A stretch of 64,000 bases of DNA, taken from positions 1-64,000 of the forward strand of contig CAUJIH010000051.1 of the NCBI GenBank assembly GCA_963205275.1, read 5' to 3'. The position numbers were made by a program, and so were the translations under genes. Positions 43,664-53,155 of the stretch are shown here, one piece after another. The notes beneath the pieces are model-generated. The model ran no database searches. It saw only the letters and a program-made list of their open reading frames with translations, and had not been told where the DNA came from. This stretch comes from Verrucomicrobiota bacterium (GTDB lineage Bacteria > Verrucomicrobiota > Verrucomicrobiia > Verrucomicrobiales > DEV007). Position 1 is the stretch's first letter, and each line of letters starts with the position of its first letter.

Positions 43664-46600
43664 TCACAGGCTGCCACCCACCCCTTTGAATTTCTCCACA
43701 AAGGCGGCGATTTTCTGAAACACGCTCTGCTTTTTCGTCAGATACTGCGGGTTGAGCGGACTCATTTTCGGCAAAATCTCGTTCAGCTCGGTCCCGTTTT
43801 CGCTGGCATACTCGCGCTTGAGCGAGTGGGCGAGGTAGCGCTTTGCGGCGTCTTCATTCAGCGCCTCGGCGGCGATGATTTCCCGCGCCTCGCGCTGCTG
43901 TTCCGCTTGTGCAAAGGTGAAAAAGGCCTCGATCACGCTCGCCTTGTCGCGGAGCTGATCCAGATCGACCTGATGGATGAAATCCACCAGCAGGCTCTCC
44001 TTCGCACGATTCCCCACACTGGCGCGTATCATCCGGCGCACGTCCTCGATCAAAGTGTTCCGGTCCACCTTCTTCTGGTTTTTCTCGAACAGCAGCTCCA
44101 GAATATAATCCAGATTGATCTCCTGGGACTTCAGCAGATCGATCTCGAACACCACATCATCCCAGTCCACCTTGGATTTCTGCCGCTCCTTCGCCCCCTT
44201 GTCCCTGTGCTGCCACTCGCGGATGTCGTTGTAGGTGGAGCGGTAGTCCTGCACCGCGCGCTCCGGCAGGACCGCCGTGGCCTTCAGCGCTTCCAGTTCC
44301 CCCTCGCTCAGATACCGTTCGGCTACAAACGATTCCACCGCCGCCGGGCTTTCCTTGTCCACCTTTTGCCAGCTTTGCAGATGGGTGAACTCATCGAAAT
44401 TCTGCAGTGCGTTCTCGAGGCGCAGATACTCGCCGAAGAGCTTGGCAAAGGCCTTTTTGTCCGCCTCCTTTTCAATCGCCGCCGGATCGGGAAAACGCTC
44501 TTGCAGCTCCGCCACCACTTCCACATAGCCGCGCCGGGCCTGGCCAGTCACCAGCTCGGTGAAGCCCTCCATGTATTCCTTGTAGCTCCGCTCCAGCACC
44601 ACATTGCGCGTGTTGGCATCGCCGAATAGGGTGATCGCGTCTATCGTCGCCTGCTCCAAATCGCGGAAGGTGATGATGTTGCCGAAGGTCTTGGTGGCAT
44701 CGTAGATCCGATTGGTGCGCGAGTAGGCTTGGATCAGCCCGTGGTAGCGCAGGTTCTTGTCCACGAACAAGGTGTTGAGCGTCGGCGCATCGAAGCCGGT
44801 GAGGAACATCCCCACCACGATCAGCAAGTCCACTTCCTGATTTTTCACCCGCTTCGCCAGATCGCGGTAGTAGTTTTGGAAGCCCTGGCTATCGATGCCG
44901 AAGTTGGTTTTGAAAAGCGCATTGTAGTCGTCGATGGCCGCACTGAGAAACTCCTTCGCGCTGCTGTTCAGTGCCGAAACCTCAAAACTCTCATCCAAAA
45001 TGTCGCCGATGGCGTCCTGTTCCTCATTGGCGGCGAAGGAAAAGATGGTCGCCACCCGGAGCGGCTTTTCGCTCTCTTTTTGCAGTGTCTGAAAACTCTC
45101 GTAGTAGAGCTTGGCCGCATCCACGCTGCTCACAGCGAACATCGCGTTGAAGCCCTTGTTGCTGACCAGCCGGTGCGTTTTCTGCCGGTAGTTGCGCAGG
45201 ATGTACTGCGTGATCTCCTGGATACGATCCGGGTGCAGCAGGGCTTCGCGGTTCTCGGCGGCGCTGAGCACTTTCTCATCCTGCTCTGCCTCGAATTTTT
45301 TGAAACGAGGGCGCACGTCGTTGTAGTCCACCTTGAATTTCAGCACTTTTTCATCGCGGATGGCATCGGTGATGACGTAGGAATGTAGCTCGCGGCCAAA
45401 CACGCTGGCCGTGGTCTCGGCACCGCTCGCGTTCTGCGGGAAAATCGGCGTGCCGGTGAAGCCGAATTGATAAAAGGAACGAAACCGCTTTTGCAGGTTC
45501 TTCTGCGCCTCGCCAAACTGGCTGCGGTGGCACTCGTCGAAGATGAACACTACCTGCTGGCGATACACGGGCAAATCCGCCTCCGCCTTGATCAGGTTGT
45601 TCAGCTTCTGGATGGTGGTGACGATAATTTTGTGGTCGTTCTTCTCCAGATTCCGCTTCAGTCCGGCGGTGCTGTCCGATCCATTCACGCTGTCGGGGGA
45701 AAAGCGCTGGTATTCCTTCATCGTCTGGTAGTCCAGGTCCTTGCGGTCCACCACGAAGAATACCTTGTCGATGAAGGCCAATTCCGTGGCCAGACGCGCC
45801 GCCTTGAAGCTGGTCAGCGTCTTGCCCGATCCGGTGGTGTGCCAGATGTAGCCGCCGCTCTCCGCCTTGCTCCAGTTCTTCGCCTCGTGCGAGCTGACGA
45901 TCTTTTGCAAAATGCGCTCAGTGGCGGCGATTTGGTAGGGCCGCATCACCAGCAGGGTATCGCTCACGTCGAAAACAGAATAGTGCAGCAGCACCTTGAG
46001 CAGTGTGCGCTTCTCGAAGAAGGTGGCGGTGAAGTCCTTCAGGTCTTTGATCAGGCCATTGTCCTTGGTGGCCCAGTTCATGGTGAAGTCGAAGCTGTTC
46101 TTGTCCCGCTTGGTGGTGTTGGCGAAATAGCGGGTGTCGGTGCCGTTGGAGATGACGAAGAGCTGGAGGAATTTGTAGAGCGAGGTTTCGCTGTTGAAGC
46201 TTTCCTTGCTGTAGCGGTGGACTTGGTTGAAGGCCTCGCGGATCGCCACCCCGCGCTTCTTCAGCTCGATCTGCACCAGCGGCAGGCCGTTCACCAGAAT
46301 CGTCACGTCGTAGCGATTGGCTGCTGATCCAGTTTGCTCGAATTGGCGGATGACCTGGCAGGTATTGCGCAGGACGTTCTTGTGATCCAGCAGGTAGATG
46401 TTCTGGATGCGGCCATCGTCGAAGATGAAATCGTGGATGAAGTCATCGTGCACCTTGCGCGTCTTCTCCACCAGGTTGTCGCTCGGGCAGTCGAGGTAGC
46501 CTTCCACAAAGCGCGTCCACTCGGCATCGGTGAAGGTGAGGTCATTGAGTGCCTGGAGCTGGGTACGGACGTTGGCCAGCAGCTTGGCGGGCGTGTTCAG

Positions 46601-46759
46601 ATCGGGGGCAAAGGCGTAGCCCAGGTTCTGCAAGTCCTCCACCAACTCGCGCTCCAGCGCGTCCTCGCTCTGATACGAGTCCTGCATCTTCCAATCCGCG
46701 ATGTATTGGTCGAGGATGATGAAGCGGTTGGTCTCGGCGATGGTCTTGTAATCAGGCAT
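43664..46759 (-). CDS. hsdR: type I restriction enzyme, R subunit (HsdR)
   Basis: A 1031-residue motor and nuclease subunit. The N-terminal HSDR_N nuclease region has [28 protein letters not shown], with the ELKK part of the PD-(D/E)xK core. Helicase motifs are Walker [25 protein letters not shown]-like [15 protein letters not shown] and FGFTGTPI, and [10 protein letters not shown] in motif VI. The protein is of EcoR124-like size and order. The ATG at 46759 is chosen because the open frame upstream of it translates a repeat. It closes the RM operon, 62 bp after the GxxExxY gene. Confidence 0.92.
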   Translation of the reverse strand: MPDYKTIAETNRFIILDQYIADWKMQDSYQSEDALERELVEDLQNLGYAFAPDLNTPAKLLANVRTQLQALNDLTFTDAEWTRFVEGYLDCPSDNLVEKTRKVHDDFIHDFIFDDGRIQNIYLLDHKNVLRNTCQVIRQFEQTGSAANRYDVTILVNGLPLVQIELKKRGVAIREAFNQVHRYSKESFNSETSLYKFLQLFVISNGTDTRYFANTTKRDKNSFDFTMNWATKDNGLIKDLKDFTATFFEKRTLLKVLLHYSVFDVSDTLLVMRPYQIAATERILQKIVSSHEAKNWSKAESGGYIWHTTGSGKTLTSFKAARLATELAFIDKVFFVVDRKDLDYQTMKEYQRFSPDSVNGSDSTAGLKRNLEKNDHKIIVTTIQKLNNLIKAEADLPVYRQQVVFIFDECHRSQFGEAQKNLQKRFRSFYQFGFTGTPIFPQNASGAETTASVFGRELHSYVITDAIRDEKVLKFKVDYNDVRPRFKKFEAEQDEKVLSAAENREALLHPDRIQEITQYILRNYRQKTHRLVSNKGFNAMFAVSSVDAAKLYYESFQTLQKESEKPLRVATIFSFAANEEQDAIGDILDESFEVSALNSSAKEFLSAAIDDYNALFKTNFGIDSQGFQNYYRDLAKRVKNQEVDLLIVVGMFLTGFDAPTLNTLFVDKNLRYHGLIQAYSRTNRIYDATKTFGNIITFRDLEQATIDAITLFGDANTRNVVLERSYKEYMEGFTELVTGQARRGYVEVVAELQERFPDPAAIEKEADKKAFAKLFGEYLRLENALQNFDEFTHLQSWQKVDKESPAAVESFVAERYLSEGELEALKATAVLPERAVQDYRSTYNDIREWQHRDKGAKERQKSKVDWDDVVFEIDLLKSQEINLDYILELLFEKNQKKVDRNTLIEDVRRMIRASVGNRAKESLLVDFIHQVDLDQLRDKASVIEAFFTFAQAEQQREAREIIAAEALNEDAAKRYLAHSLKREYASENGTELNEILPKMSPLNPQYLTKKQSVFQKIAAFVEKFKGVGGSL

Positions 46760-46773
46760 GATAACGAAAAATA

Positions 46774-46805
46774 GGAACCACAAAAGGCACAGAAGGCACA
46801 GAAGG
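46774..46805. repeat. A-rich intergenic repeat, copy 1 (upstream of hsdR)
   Basis: Plus-strand GGAACCACAAAAGGCACA followed by two further GAAGGCACA-like units. It shares the GGAACCACAAAAGGCACA core with copies near 47266 and 48520, which lie in the opposite orientation. Confidence 0.85.
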
Positions 46806-46820
46806 GCTTTGTTGAGTCAA

Positions 46821-47186
46821 TTAGAGAATGTATTTCCTGACCTCGAACTTGGGTGCGCCGAAGTTCATGAGCATGCCGTGTTTGATGCCTGAGGTTTTGA
46901 GGTAGGAGAGAAGTTGGGCTACATGATTGTCGTCCAGAGCGCGAGCAGCCTTGAGTTCGACGATCAGCTGATTATCCACCCATAAGTCAGCATAATACTC
47001 GCCCACAACCGCGTCATCCTCGTCGTGAACGCTCATGGGATGCTGCTGAATCACTTGAATCCCCTTCTTCCTCAACCGGTTTGCCAGGGCGTTTTCGTAA
47101 ACCTTTTCCAGATATCCGTTTTTGAAGTAAACATGGGTCTCATATCCGGTCTGACGGACGAGATTAGCCAAATCAGTAATGCTCAT
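46821..47186 (-). CDS. GxxExxY family protein (PD-(D/E)xK nuclease-like)
   Basis: A 121-residue protein. The motif NGYLEKVYENAL in the first half matches GxxExxY, and a later EYYADLWVDNQLIVELKAAR gives the D-x(n)-ELK pattern of PD-(D/E)xK nuclease folds, with HVAQLLSYLKTSGIKHGMLMNFG at the end. The ATG at 47186 is chosen; an upstream in-frame start overlaps a repeat. Family members often sit inside or next to type I RM operons with unknown role, here between hsdS and hsdR. Confidence 0.85.
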   Translation of the reverse strand: MSITDLANLVRQTGYETHVYFKNGYLEKVYENALANRLRKKGIQVIQQHPMSVHDEDDAVVGEYYADLWVDNQLIVELKAARALDDNHVAQLLSYLKTSGIKHGMLMNFGAPKFEVRKYIL

Positions 47187-47202
47187 TTTATGATAGATAT
47201 TT

Positions 47203-47236
47203 TTTAACCACAGAACACACAAAAGTCACAAAATTT
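47203..47236. repeat. A-rich intergenic repeat, diverged copy (upstream of GxxExxY)
   Basis: A run of AACCACAGAACACACAAAAGTCACAA type, related to the 46774 copy in spacing and composition but diverged, in the same (plus-strand) orientation. Confidence 0.6.
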
Positions 47237-47261
47237 TGAATCAACGGATACTCTCTCTTCC

Positions 47262-48425
47262 TTATTTTTGTGATTTTTGTGCCTTTTGTGGTTCCTTTTT
47301 TGGAAAGTTGAAGAGGAGGTCGCGGTAGTGCTCGTATTGCTTCCGCCGTAGCTCAATTTCCCTCGGCAAGCCCTCGCTCAGCGAGTGCGTCAGCGTATCG
47401 AACTTGTCCAAGATGGCGACGATGCGCTCTTGCTCGGTGAGTGAGGGGATGGGGATTTTAAGAGATAAAAGTCGTCCAACAGCTAGGCCAGGCTGGGCCG
47501 ATTTCGAAGCATATTGATTCAATTTCATCGTTGTTAGTATATGAAAAGCCCAATCAATATTAATTCCCTCATTTGCTTCAACAACGACTGCATGTTCAGT
47601 CGCATAGAATGGACCTTTGATCCTTTGCACATTTCCACAAAGAGCTCCTTGCCTGCCGATTAGCACATAAGCACCATCATGACTCATCCTTTTAACAAAT
47701 CCGCGTATTCCATTACCGCCAAAGCATGGAAACGTATGCTGCATATCTACAGAGTCCTGAATCTTGTCTGACGAAATATGATGGCCTGCTTTCATTTGAA
47801 ATGTCTCCCCCAAGGTCTTCCACTCCACTTCGTCTTCCTCAAAGGTGAGCAACTGGTCGCGATAGTATTCGTATTGCTTTTGTCGCGCGGTCAGCTCGGT
47901 GGTCAGCTCGGTGGTCAGCTCGGTGAAAGCGTCCAGAATGCGGACGATCTCGCCTTGAATTTCAAGCGACCTCTTCGGATCTTCCGGGCAGGGAATGGGG
48001 ATTTCAAGCTGCTCAATGACGTTGGCGTCCAATGTTGGAATACCGGCGACTCGAACTCGAGATCGCAACTGATGCTGATATCCGATCAGTGCAAAATATA
48101 AAAACCTGTCATTTAGTATCTGGCTCTGCTCGAGACAAAAACAACCATCCGAAGACCAGAAATCCTGAGCACAAAACCCCACAGTGCCAGCTGAAGCACC
48201 AACGTTAATGATCATAACGCTGTTGGCTGGGCGATTACTGTCAGAATAATAACCAAGAGGATCCAACCCACCATGGTATACAGGAAAGGCAGCAACCTCA
48301 CTTAGCTGGCTCTTGGTCAACCGCTTGCCACGCAAAACCTTACTCACCTCCCCCAACGCCCGCCACTCCACCGTCGCGCCATCCAGCAGCTTCTCCAAAA
48401 AATTCGATTCGTGTAACTTTGCCAT
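47262..48425 (-). CDS. hsdS: type I RM specificity subunit (HsdS) with 12-bp spacer repeats
   Basis: A 387-residue DNA-recognition subunit with two target recognition domains (about residues 15-165 and 190-350), each followed by a conserved helical segment (ILDAFTELTTELTTELTARQKQYEYYRDQLL; ILDKFDTLTHSLSEGL...ELRRKQYEHYRDLLF). The second helix region is the usual HsdS repeat. Three exact 12-bp units at 47889-47924 encode TELT three times at residues 168-179. The ATG at 48425 is chosen because it starts the conserved N-terminus; upstream in-frame codons cover a repeat. Its last eleven residues (KEPQKAQKSQK) are encoded by an intergenic-type repeat. Confidence 0.92.
   Translation of the reverse strand: MAKLHESNFLEKLLDGATVEWRALGEVSKVLRGKRLTKSQLSEVAAFPVYHGGLDPLGYYSDSNRPANSVMIINVGASAGTVGFCAQDFWSSDGCFCLEQSQILNDRFLYFALIGYQHQLRSRVRVAGIPTLDANVIEQLEIPIPCPEDPKRSLEIQGEIVRILDAFTELTTELTTELTARQKQYEYYRDQLLTFEEDEVEWKTLGETFQMKAGHHISSDKIQDSVDMQHTFPCFGGNGIRGFVKRMSHDGAYVLIGRQGALCGNVQRIKGPFYATEHAVVVEANEGINIDWAFHILTTMKLNQYASKSAQPGLAVGRLLSLKIPIPSLTEQERIVAILDKFDTLTHSLSEGLPREIELRRKQYEHYRDLLFNFPKKEPQKAQKSQK
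47266..47295. repeat. A-rich repeat, copy encoding the HsdS C-terminal tail
   Basis: The minus strand reads GGAACCACAAAAGGCACA then AAAATCACAAAA, so it is the reverse orientation of the 46774 copy. It lies inside the 3' end of hsdS and supplies the EPQKAQKSQ residues before the stop at 47262. Confidence 0.85.
47889..47924. repeat. three exact 12-bp tandem repeats in hsdS
   Basis: The unit GGTCAGCTCGGT (plus strand) occurs three times with no spacer or mismatch. Each unit encodes TELT in the helix linking the two target-recognition domains. Confidence 0.97.
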
Positions 48426-48487
48426 CGCTTCGCTCTGCCCTTCGGGCTGCCTACGGCAGGCTGTCTCACTTCGTTCGACTGTGTTCA
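48423..48487. repeat. mini-hairpin element at the hsdS start
   Basis: Around the hsdS start, GCCCTTCGGGC (hairpin with 3-nt loop) is immediately followed by TGCCTACGGCA (second hairpin) and then a further CTTCGTTCG region. Translated on the minus strand it reads RSETACRRQPEGQSEA, a familiar product of small dispersed palindromic elements. Confidence 0.7.
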
Positions 48488-48516
48488 TTCGTGGTTCCTC
48501 CAATTTTCACCCAAGT

Positions 48517-49569
48517 TCATTCTGTGCCTTTTGTGCCTTTTGTGGTTCCCTCATCCCCCTCCGCCGTCTGCCCCAGTTGTTTCACCGACTTGTCAAAATC
48601 CGAAACGATGCGCTGCGTTTTGTTAAAAAAATCGTATTCTGATCCGGCCTTTTGGTCCGCCTGCTGCTTGGAGATTTTCCCTTTGCCCTCCAAAATCCGG
48701 AATTTTCTGAAGGCAAGAAATTCGTTCACACTTCTGGAGAAATCCTCCATCGTAAAAGCGTTTTCGCTTTCGATCAGGTCTTCGATATAGTCGAAGAAGC
48801 CAGTGACGGCACGCTCCAAGCGACGGATCTCTTTCTCGGATAGGTAGTTTTTAGCCAACGTGACATCCGATTTGAGAATACGCCCATCGGGGGCATTTTT
48901 CCACGTGCTCAGACCCATGTTTTCCTTGCCGTGGTCGGCCTTGGTGTGAATAATTTCGGCGGCGGTTTGCCCGGCAATGGCGTAGTGGAACTTGTTTTGT
49001 ACCATCGCGTAGAAATCATGGGTCAGCGGCGAGTGGCGATCATAGTCCAGACTGCACTCGGCGAAGATATCAGTGATTTGCTGCCAGATACGCCGCTCGC
49101 TGGCCCGGATCGAGCGCACCCGTTCGAGAAGCTCGCGGAAGTAGTCTTTGCCGAAGGCATTGTCGCCTTGCTTGAGACGTTCGTCATCCAGTAGAAAGCC
49201 CTTCTGGATGAACTCCTTGAGAGTCTTTGTGGCCCAGATACGGAACTGTGTGGCCTTGATGGAGTTGACACGGTAGCCGACTGAGATGGCGGCATCGAGG
49301 TTGTAGTAATTCGTTGGGTTTGTTTGAGTTTTGCCGGGAATGGCCCCGTGCGGAGTGGTTGTTTCCAAATTGGAAACAACCACTTTTTCATCCAGCTCAC
49401 CTTCCCTAAAGATGTTCTTCAGGTGCTTGCTGATGGCGGGCACCTGCACGCCGAACAAGCTGGCCAGCGCTTTTTGCGTGAGCCAGAGGGTTTCGTCTCT
49501 GACGACGACATCCACCCGGACATCCTCCTGTGGCGTGCTGTAGATGAGAAATTGCAGCTCTTTACTCAT
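48517..49569 (-). CDS. RhuM-family protein in the type I RM operon
   Basis: A 350-residue protein of the RhuM (virulence protein) family. Its first 130 residues hold a winged-helix DNA-binding region ([49 protein letters not shown]) and the conserved [42 protein letters not shown] Fic/DOC-related helical part follows ([37 protein letters not shown]). It begins 4 bp inside the end of hsdM and lies before hsdS. Its C-terminus ([10 protein letters not shown]) is encoded by a repeat. The role in restriction is not established. Confidence 0.88.
   Translation of the reverse strand: MSKELQFLIYSTPQEDVRVDVVVRDETLWLTQKALASLFGVQVPAISKHLKNIFREGELDEKVVVSNLETTTPHGAIPGKTQTNPTNYYNLDAAISVGYRVNSIKATQFRIWATKTLKEFIQKGFLLDDERLKQGDNAFGKDYFRELLERVRSIRASERRIWQQITDIFAECSLDYDRHSPLTHDFYAMVQNKFHYAIAGQTAAEIIHTKADHGKENMGLSTWKNAPDGRILKSDVTLAKNYLSEKEIRRLERAVTGFFDYIEDLIESENAFTMEDFSRSVNEFLAFRKFRILEGKGKISKQQADQKAGSEYDFFNKTQRIVSDFDKSVKQLGQTAEGDEGTTKGTKGTE
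48520..48548. repeat. A-rich repeat, copy encoding the RhuM C-terminal tail
   Basis: The minus strand reads GGAACCACAAAAGGCACA then AAAGGCACAG, the same element as at 47266. It lies in frame within the 3' end of the RhuM gene and gives [10 protein letters not shown]. Confidence 0.85.
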
Positions 49570-51122
49570 GATCCCACCTCCTCTCCTTCGATTTCCGCCA
49601 CGATGGCGTCGATGTCGGCCCGCAGCTTGTCGATCTTGGCGACGGTGGTTTTCATCTCGGCGTTGAGCTCGGCAATGTCGATGACCTCGCGATTCTCCTT
49701 GGTCTCGACGTAGGTGCTGACGGAGAGGTTGTATTCTTTTTCGGCGACGGTGGCGTGGTCGACGGAGGCGGCGAGGTGCGGAACGTTTTCCTTACTGTCG
49801 AAGACCGCCATGATGCGCTCGATGTACTCGTCCAGCAGGATGTTGTTGTTGGTCTCTTTTTTGAATAGCCCGCTGGCATCGATGAACTGGGTCCGGGTGT
49901 CGGTCTTGTGCTTGGAGAGCACGAGGATATTGACAGCGATGGTGGTGCCGAAGAAGAGATTCGGGGCGAGGGAAATGACGCTCTCGACGTAATTGTTATC
50001 GATCAGGTATTGGCGGATTTTCTGCTCCGCTCCGCCACGGTAGAAGATGCCGGGGAAGCAGACGATGGCGGCGCGGCCTTTCGCGGACAGGTGGCTGAGG
50101 GCGTGGAGGACGAAGGCAAAATCGGCCTTGGACTTGGGGGCGAGCACCCCGGCGGGGGCGAAGCGGTCGTCGTTGATGAGGGTGGGATCGTCGCTGCCGA
50201 TCCATTTGACCGAGTAGGGTGGATTGGAGACGATGGCATCGAAGGGTTTTTCGTCGTCGTGCTGGGGATCGAGGAGGGTGTCGCCGAGCTGGATGTCGAA
50301 CTTGTGGTAGTTCACGTTGTGCAGGAACATGTTCATCCGCGCCAGGTTGTAGGTGGTGTGGTTGATTTCCTGGCCGAAGAATCCCTCTTCGATGATGTGG
50401 TCGTCGAATTGCTTTTTCGCCTGCAAGAGGAGGGAGCCGGAGCCGCAGGCGGGGTCGTAGATTTTGTTGATGCTGGCTTGGCCGTGGATGGCCAGGCGGG
50501 CGATGAGGCGGGAGACGCTCTGCGGGGTGAAGAACTCGCCACCGGATTTTCCGGCATTGGCGGCGTAGTTGGAGATGAGGAACTCGTAGGCATCGCCGAA
50601 GAGATCGATCTGGTTGCCCGAGAAGTCGCCGAAGTCGAGCCCGCCGACACCGGCGAGGACGGCGGCGAGGCGGGAGTTCTTGGCTTTCACGGTGTTTCCG
50701 AGCCGATTGCTGGTGGTGTCGAAGTCGGCGAAGAGGCCCTTGATGTCCTTTTCCGAGGGGTAGCCGCTGGCGGAGGCCTCGATGGCGGAAAAGACGGCGG
50801 CGAGGTCGGTATTTAGGCTCTCGTTGCTGTGCGCGGTGGCGAGCAGGTTGCAGAAGAGCTGGCTGGGGTAGATGAAGTAGCCCTTGGTGCGGGTGGCATC
50901 GTCTTTGATTTCCGGGCTGATCACGCTATCGGACAGGTCAGCGTAGTGGATGCTCTCGTCACCGCCTTCCATGTAGCTGGCAAAATTTTCACTGATGAAG
51001 CGGTAGAACAGGGCACCGAGGACGTATTGCTTGAAGTCCCATCCATCGATGGAACCGCGGACGTCATTGGCGATTTGCCAGATGCTGCGTTGGAGTTCGG
51101 CGCGTTGGGCGGTGGCGGTCAT
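49566..51122 (-). CDS. hsdM: type I RM methyltransferase subunit (HsdM)
   Basis: A 518-residue N6-adenine methyltransferase. The N-terminal helical domain begins [38 protein letters not shown]. The SAM motif is [15 protein letters not shown] then [19 protein letters not shown], and the catalytic NPPY occurs in [14 protein letters not shown]. The C-terminal part carries a helical coiled segment ([25 protein letters not shown]) that contacts HsdS. It is first in the operon, 215 bp from a divergent metal-efflux operon. Its GC content is visibly higher than flanking genes. Confidence 0.94.
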   Translation of the reverse strand: MTATAQRAELQRSIWQIANDVRGSIDGWDFKQYVLGALFYRFISENFASYMEGGDESIHYADLSDSVISPEIKDDATRTKGYFIYPSQLFCNLLATAHSNESLNTDLAAVFSAIEASASGYPSEKDIKGLFADFDTTSNRLGNTVKAKNSRLAAVLAGVGGLDFGDFSGNQIDLFGDAYEFLISNYAANAGKSGGEFFTPQSVSRLIARLAIHGQASINKIYDPACGSGSLLLQAKKQFDDHIIEEGFFGQEINHTTYNLARMNMFLHNVNYHKFDIQLGDTLLDPQHDDEKPFDAIVSNPPYSVKWIGSDDPTLINDDRFAPAGVLAPKSKADFAFVLHALSHLSAKGRAAIVCFPGIFYRGGAEQKIRQYLIDNNYVESVISLAPNLFFGTTIAVNILVLSKHKTDTRTQFIDASGLFKKETNNNILLDEYIERIMAVFDSKENVPHLAASVDHATVAEKEYNLSVSTYVETKENREVIDIAELNAEMKTTVAKIDKLRADIDAIVAEIEGEEVGS

Positions 51123-51336
51123 GGTGTGGGAAAGGGGTTTAGATGGCGATGCGCTCGTGCGAGAGGGCAGAGCGATTCATTCGGGAATCTAAATGAAATC
51201 GAAAAAAGGGCGAACTTGAAACTGAAATGGTGGGAAATGAACAAACTCCTAGTATTTGATCGAAGCTAGTTCTTACTCTCATTCGTGAGATTGCTTGATT
51301 TTCAGAAAACCTGTGCAAGGATACGACTCATAGAGA
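51123..51336. other. divergent intergenic region between hsdM and the metal-efflux operon
   Basis: About 214 bp holding the promoters of two divergent operons. A small inverted repeat (TCTCA-TTCG-TGAGA, 51277-51290) is present; no clear regulator box or well-spaced promoter was recognised. Confidence 0.4.
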
Positions 51337-51729
51337 ATGGCTTCACGGATCCACAGCACCTCGTTAAAGAAGCTCGCCGTTCTATTTTTCGGCGTGTGTC
51401 TTCTGTGCGTTCAAGTGCTGCCGATGCCTCTCTCGGCTGAGAGTTGTGATATCGAGTCCACGGCGACAAGCTGCTGCGAGCCAACTCAAGCCTGTCCCTG
51501 TGCCCTAGATGCACCGGCGTCTTCGGAATCGGCTCCCCTGCCTGCGGCTCCTGCGAGTTCGACGGTGATCGTGAAAGCACCCATGGAGTGTGTGAGCGAT
51601 CTCTTCCTGACACTCTCCGCACCGTCTGTCTCGGAGGATTCGGCGAGTCTGCGTTCTCAGCTTGATTCGCCCGTCACTGCCTATCAGGGCGTTTCCCTCG
51701 CAGTGGCGTTCTGTTCTTTCGTCATCTGA
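51337..51729 (+). CDS. small Cys-rich secreted protein heading the metal-efflux operon
   Basis: A 130-residue protein. The N-terminus is a signal peptide (KKLAVLFFGVCLLCVQVLPMPLSA). The mature part starts with a Cys cluster, SCDIESTATSCCEPTQACPCALDAP (six Cys), followed by an Ala/Ser/Pro stretch. No family is recognised, but a small Cys-rich exported protein directly before a TolC-RND operon suggests a periplasmic metal-binding role. The gap to the TolC-family gene is 119 bp. Confidence 0.65.
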   Translation: MASRIHSTSLKKLAVLFFGVCLLCVQVLPMPLSAESCDIESTATSCCEPTQACPCALDAPASSESAPLPAAPASSTVIVKAPMECVSDLFLTLSAPSVSEDSASLRSQLDSPVTAYQGVSLAVAFCSFVI

Positions 51730-51848
51730 TCCGTCGCACCTCACTGGTGTACTGTGCCCTGACGCTCTCCTCAAATTTCAGAGGATTTCTGTCGAGTGTA
51801 TTGGAATACAGGAATACATGCTTTCCTTGGAATCGGATCTGATGACTA

Positions 51849-53108
51849 ATGAATCGACTTTTTATCTTCCCTCTCTCTTTTCTTCTACTGACTACATCTG
51901 CTCTGTTCGGGGCGGAATCGGACAGAACCCTCTCCACTTCATTCCTTGCTAGACTGCGGGCTGAGGCGGCTCGTACGCATCCTGCGGTGAAGGCTGAAAA
52001 ACTTCGTGCCCAGGCCACGGCGACAGAGGCCCAGCGCCCCCGTCTCTGGGAAGATCCAGTGGCAGGACTCGCGGTGATGGGCGGGCCGAGAATGATGAGA
52101 CACGATGACGGCGATCTCATGTTCAATGTCTCGCAGACGCTACCAAAGCCGGGAGTGTTCGCTGCTCGGAAGGATCAGCTCGAAGCACTCGCTCTCGCCG
52201 GGCAGGAGGTCACGGGAGAAGCGCGGCTGAAAGTCGGGGCGGAGGCGGTCAAGGCGGCGGTCGAACTGGCTCTGGCAGACGCATCACTCTCGCTCCAAAG
52301 CGCCCAAGTGGACTGGCTGAAGAAAATGGCTACCACAGCTCGCGAGAATGCAGCGTCCCCGGATGCCAGCAGCGCTGATGCTCTGAGATTGGAGGCAGAA
52401 GTCGCGAAGGAGGTCGCGGTGGTGGAGGCGATTCAACGCAGTCGAAAGGAGTTCGCTCAGCGGCTGAATCTCTCTCTCGGACGTTCTCTGGACGAGACTT
52501 GGACCAAGCTGCAACTCCCCGATGCTCCCCGCCCCATACCCTTGGCCAGTGCCGAGATCGCACGCCTACCGAAAGCGAATCCCCGGATGCGCTCTCTGAA
52601 GGCGAAGGCGGACGCTGCAGGAGCAGAAACGCGCCTGACCACAGCCGAGCGCAAACCGACGCTGTCCATCGATGCCGACTCCTCACTTTACTCCGGCACA
52701 GGTGATCTGAGAGAAACCACCGTAGGGGTGAAAATCAGCCTGCCCTGGTTTAACGATCCCGTCTATCGAGCAAAAACTGACGCGGCTGCCTCACGCGAAC
52801 TGGCAGCGGAGCAGGACGTCGAGGCGCTGGGACGCGAACTGGCATCCCGTGTGACTTCACTGGTCACGGAGGCGACCAACTCCGCCGCTCAAGCAAAAGC
52901 CTATAGCGGAGAAATCACGAAAAAGTCTCGCGAAGCGGTCGAGGCAGTGGAAGCCGCTTGGATCAGTTCGAAGGCGAGCCTGACAGACCTGCTGGACACA
53001 TCGCGAGCGCTGTTCGCTGTGCGACTGGAGCAACAAAGACTGCTGGCAGCTCAAATCATCGCCCTAGAGGAGCTTCACGTCCTCGTTCCCGAGGAGTCGA
53101 ATCCTTAA
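51849..53108 (+). CDS. TolC-family outer membrane efflux protein (CusC-like)
   Basis: A 419-residue protein with a signal peptide (MNRLFIFPLSFLLLTTSALFGA). It has the long helical repeats of OEP proteins in two copies: LRAEAARTHPAVKAEKLRAQATATEAQR with LWEDPVAGLAVMGGP, and IARLPKANPRMRSLKAKADAAGAETRLTTAERKPTLSIDADSSLYSG with VGVKISLPWFND, matching repeats of TolC family proteins. It is the outer channel of the RND system encoded downstream, 47 bp before the adaptor gene. Confidence 0.87.
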   Translation: MNRLFIFPLSFLLLTTSALFGAESDRTLSTSFLARLRAEAARTHPAVKAEKLRAQATATEAQRPRLWEDPVAGLAVMGGPRMMRHDDGDLMFNVSQTLPKPGVFAARKDQLEALALAGQEVTGEARLKVGAEAVKAAVELALADASLSLQSAQVDWLKKMATTARENAASPDASSADALRLEAEVAKEVAVVEAIQRSRKEFAQRLNLSLGRSLDETWTKLQLPDAPRPIPLASAEIARLPKANPRMRSLKAKADAAGAETRLTTAERKPTLSIDADSSLYSGTGDLRETTVGVKISLPWFNDPVYRAKTDAAASRELAAEQDVEALGRELASRVTSLVTEATNSAAQAKAYSGEITKKSREAVEAVEAAWISSKASLTDLLDTSRALFAVRLEQQRLLAAQIIALEELHVLVPEESNP

Positions 53109-53155
53109 ATCTCAATGAATCATTCAAATCTTTCAATCCACTGATTTTTAAAGTA

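Noticed and set aside
45467-46327. A 286-codon plus-strand ORF opposite hsdR
   Set aside because: It is a shadow of the HsdR frame, a low-complexity Leu/Val/Glu product.
47889-47924. Tandem repeats as a CRISPR array
   Set aside because: The repeats are directly adjacent without spacers and are coding, so no array is present. No CRISPR array was seen elsewhere.
49908-50816. A 302-codon plus-strand ORF opposite hsdM
   Set aside because: Its product is a low-complexity Glu/Gly/Val string and hsdM on the other strand has all its motifs.
51291-51330. Promoter for the metal-efflux operon
   Set aside because: TTGATT is present but no -10 hexamer lies at 16-18 bases; the best candidate (GATACG) is 19 bases away.
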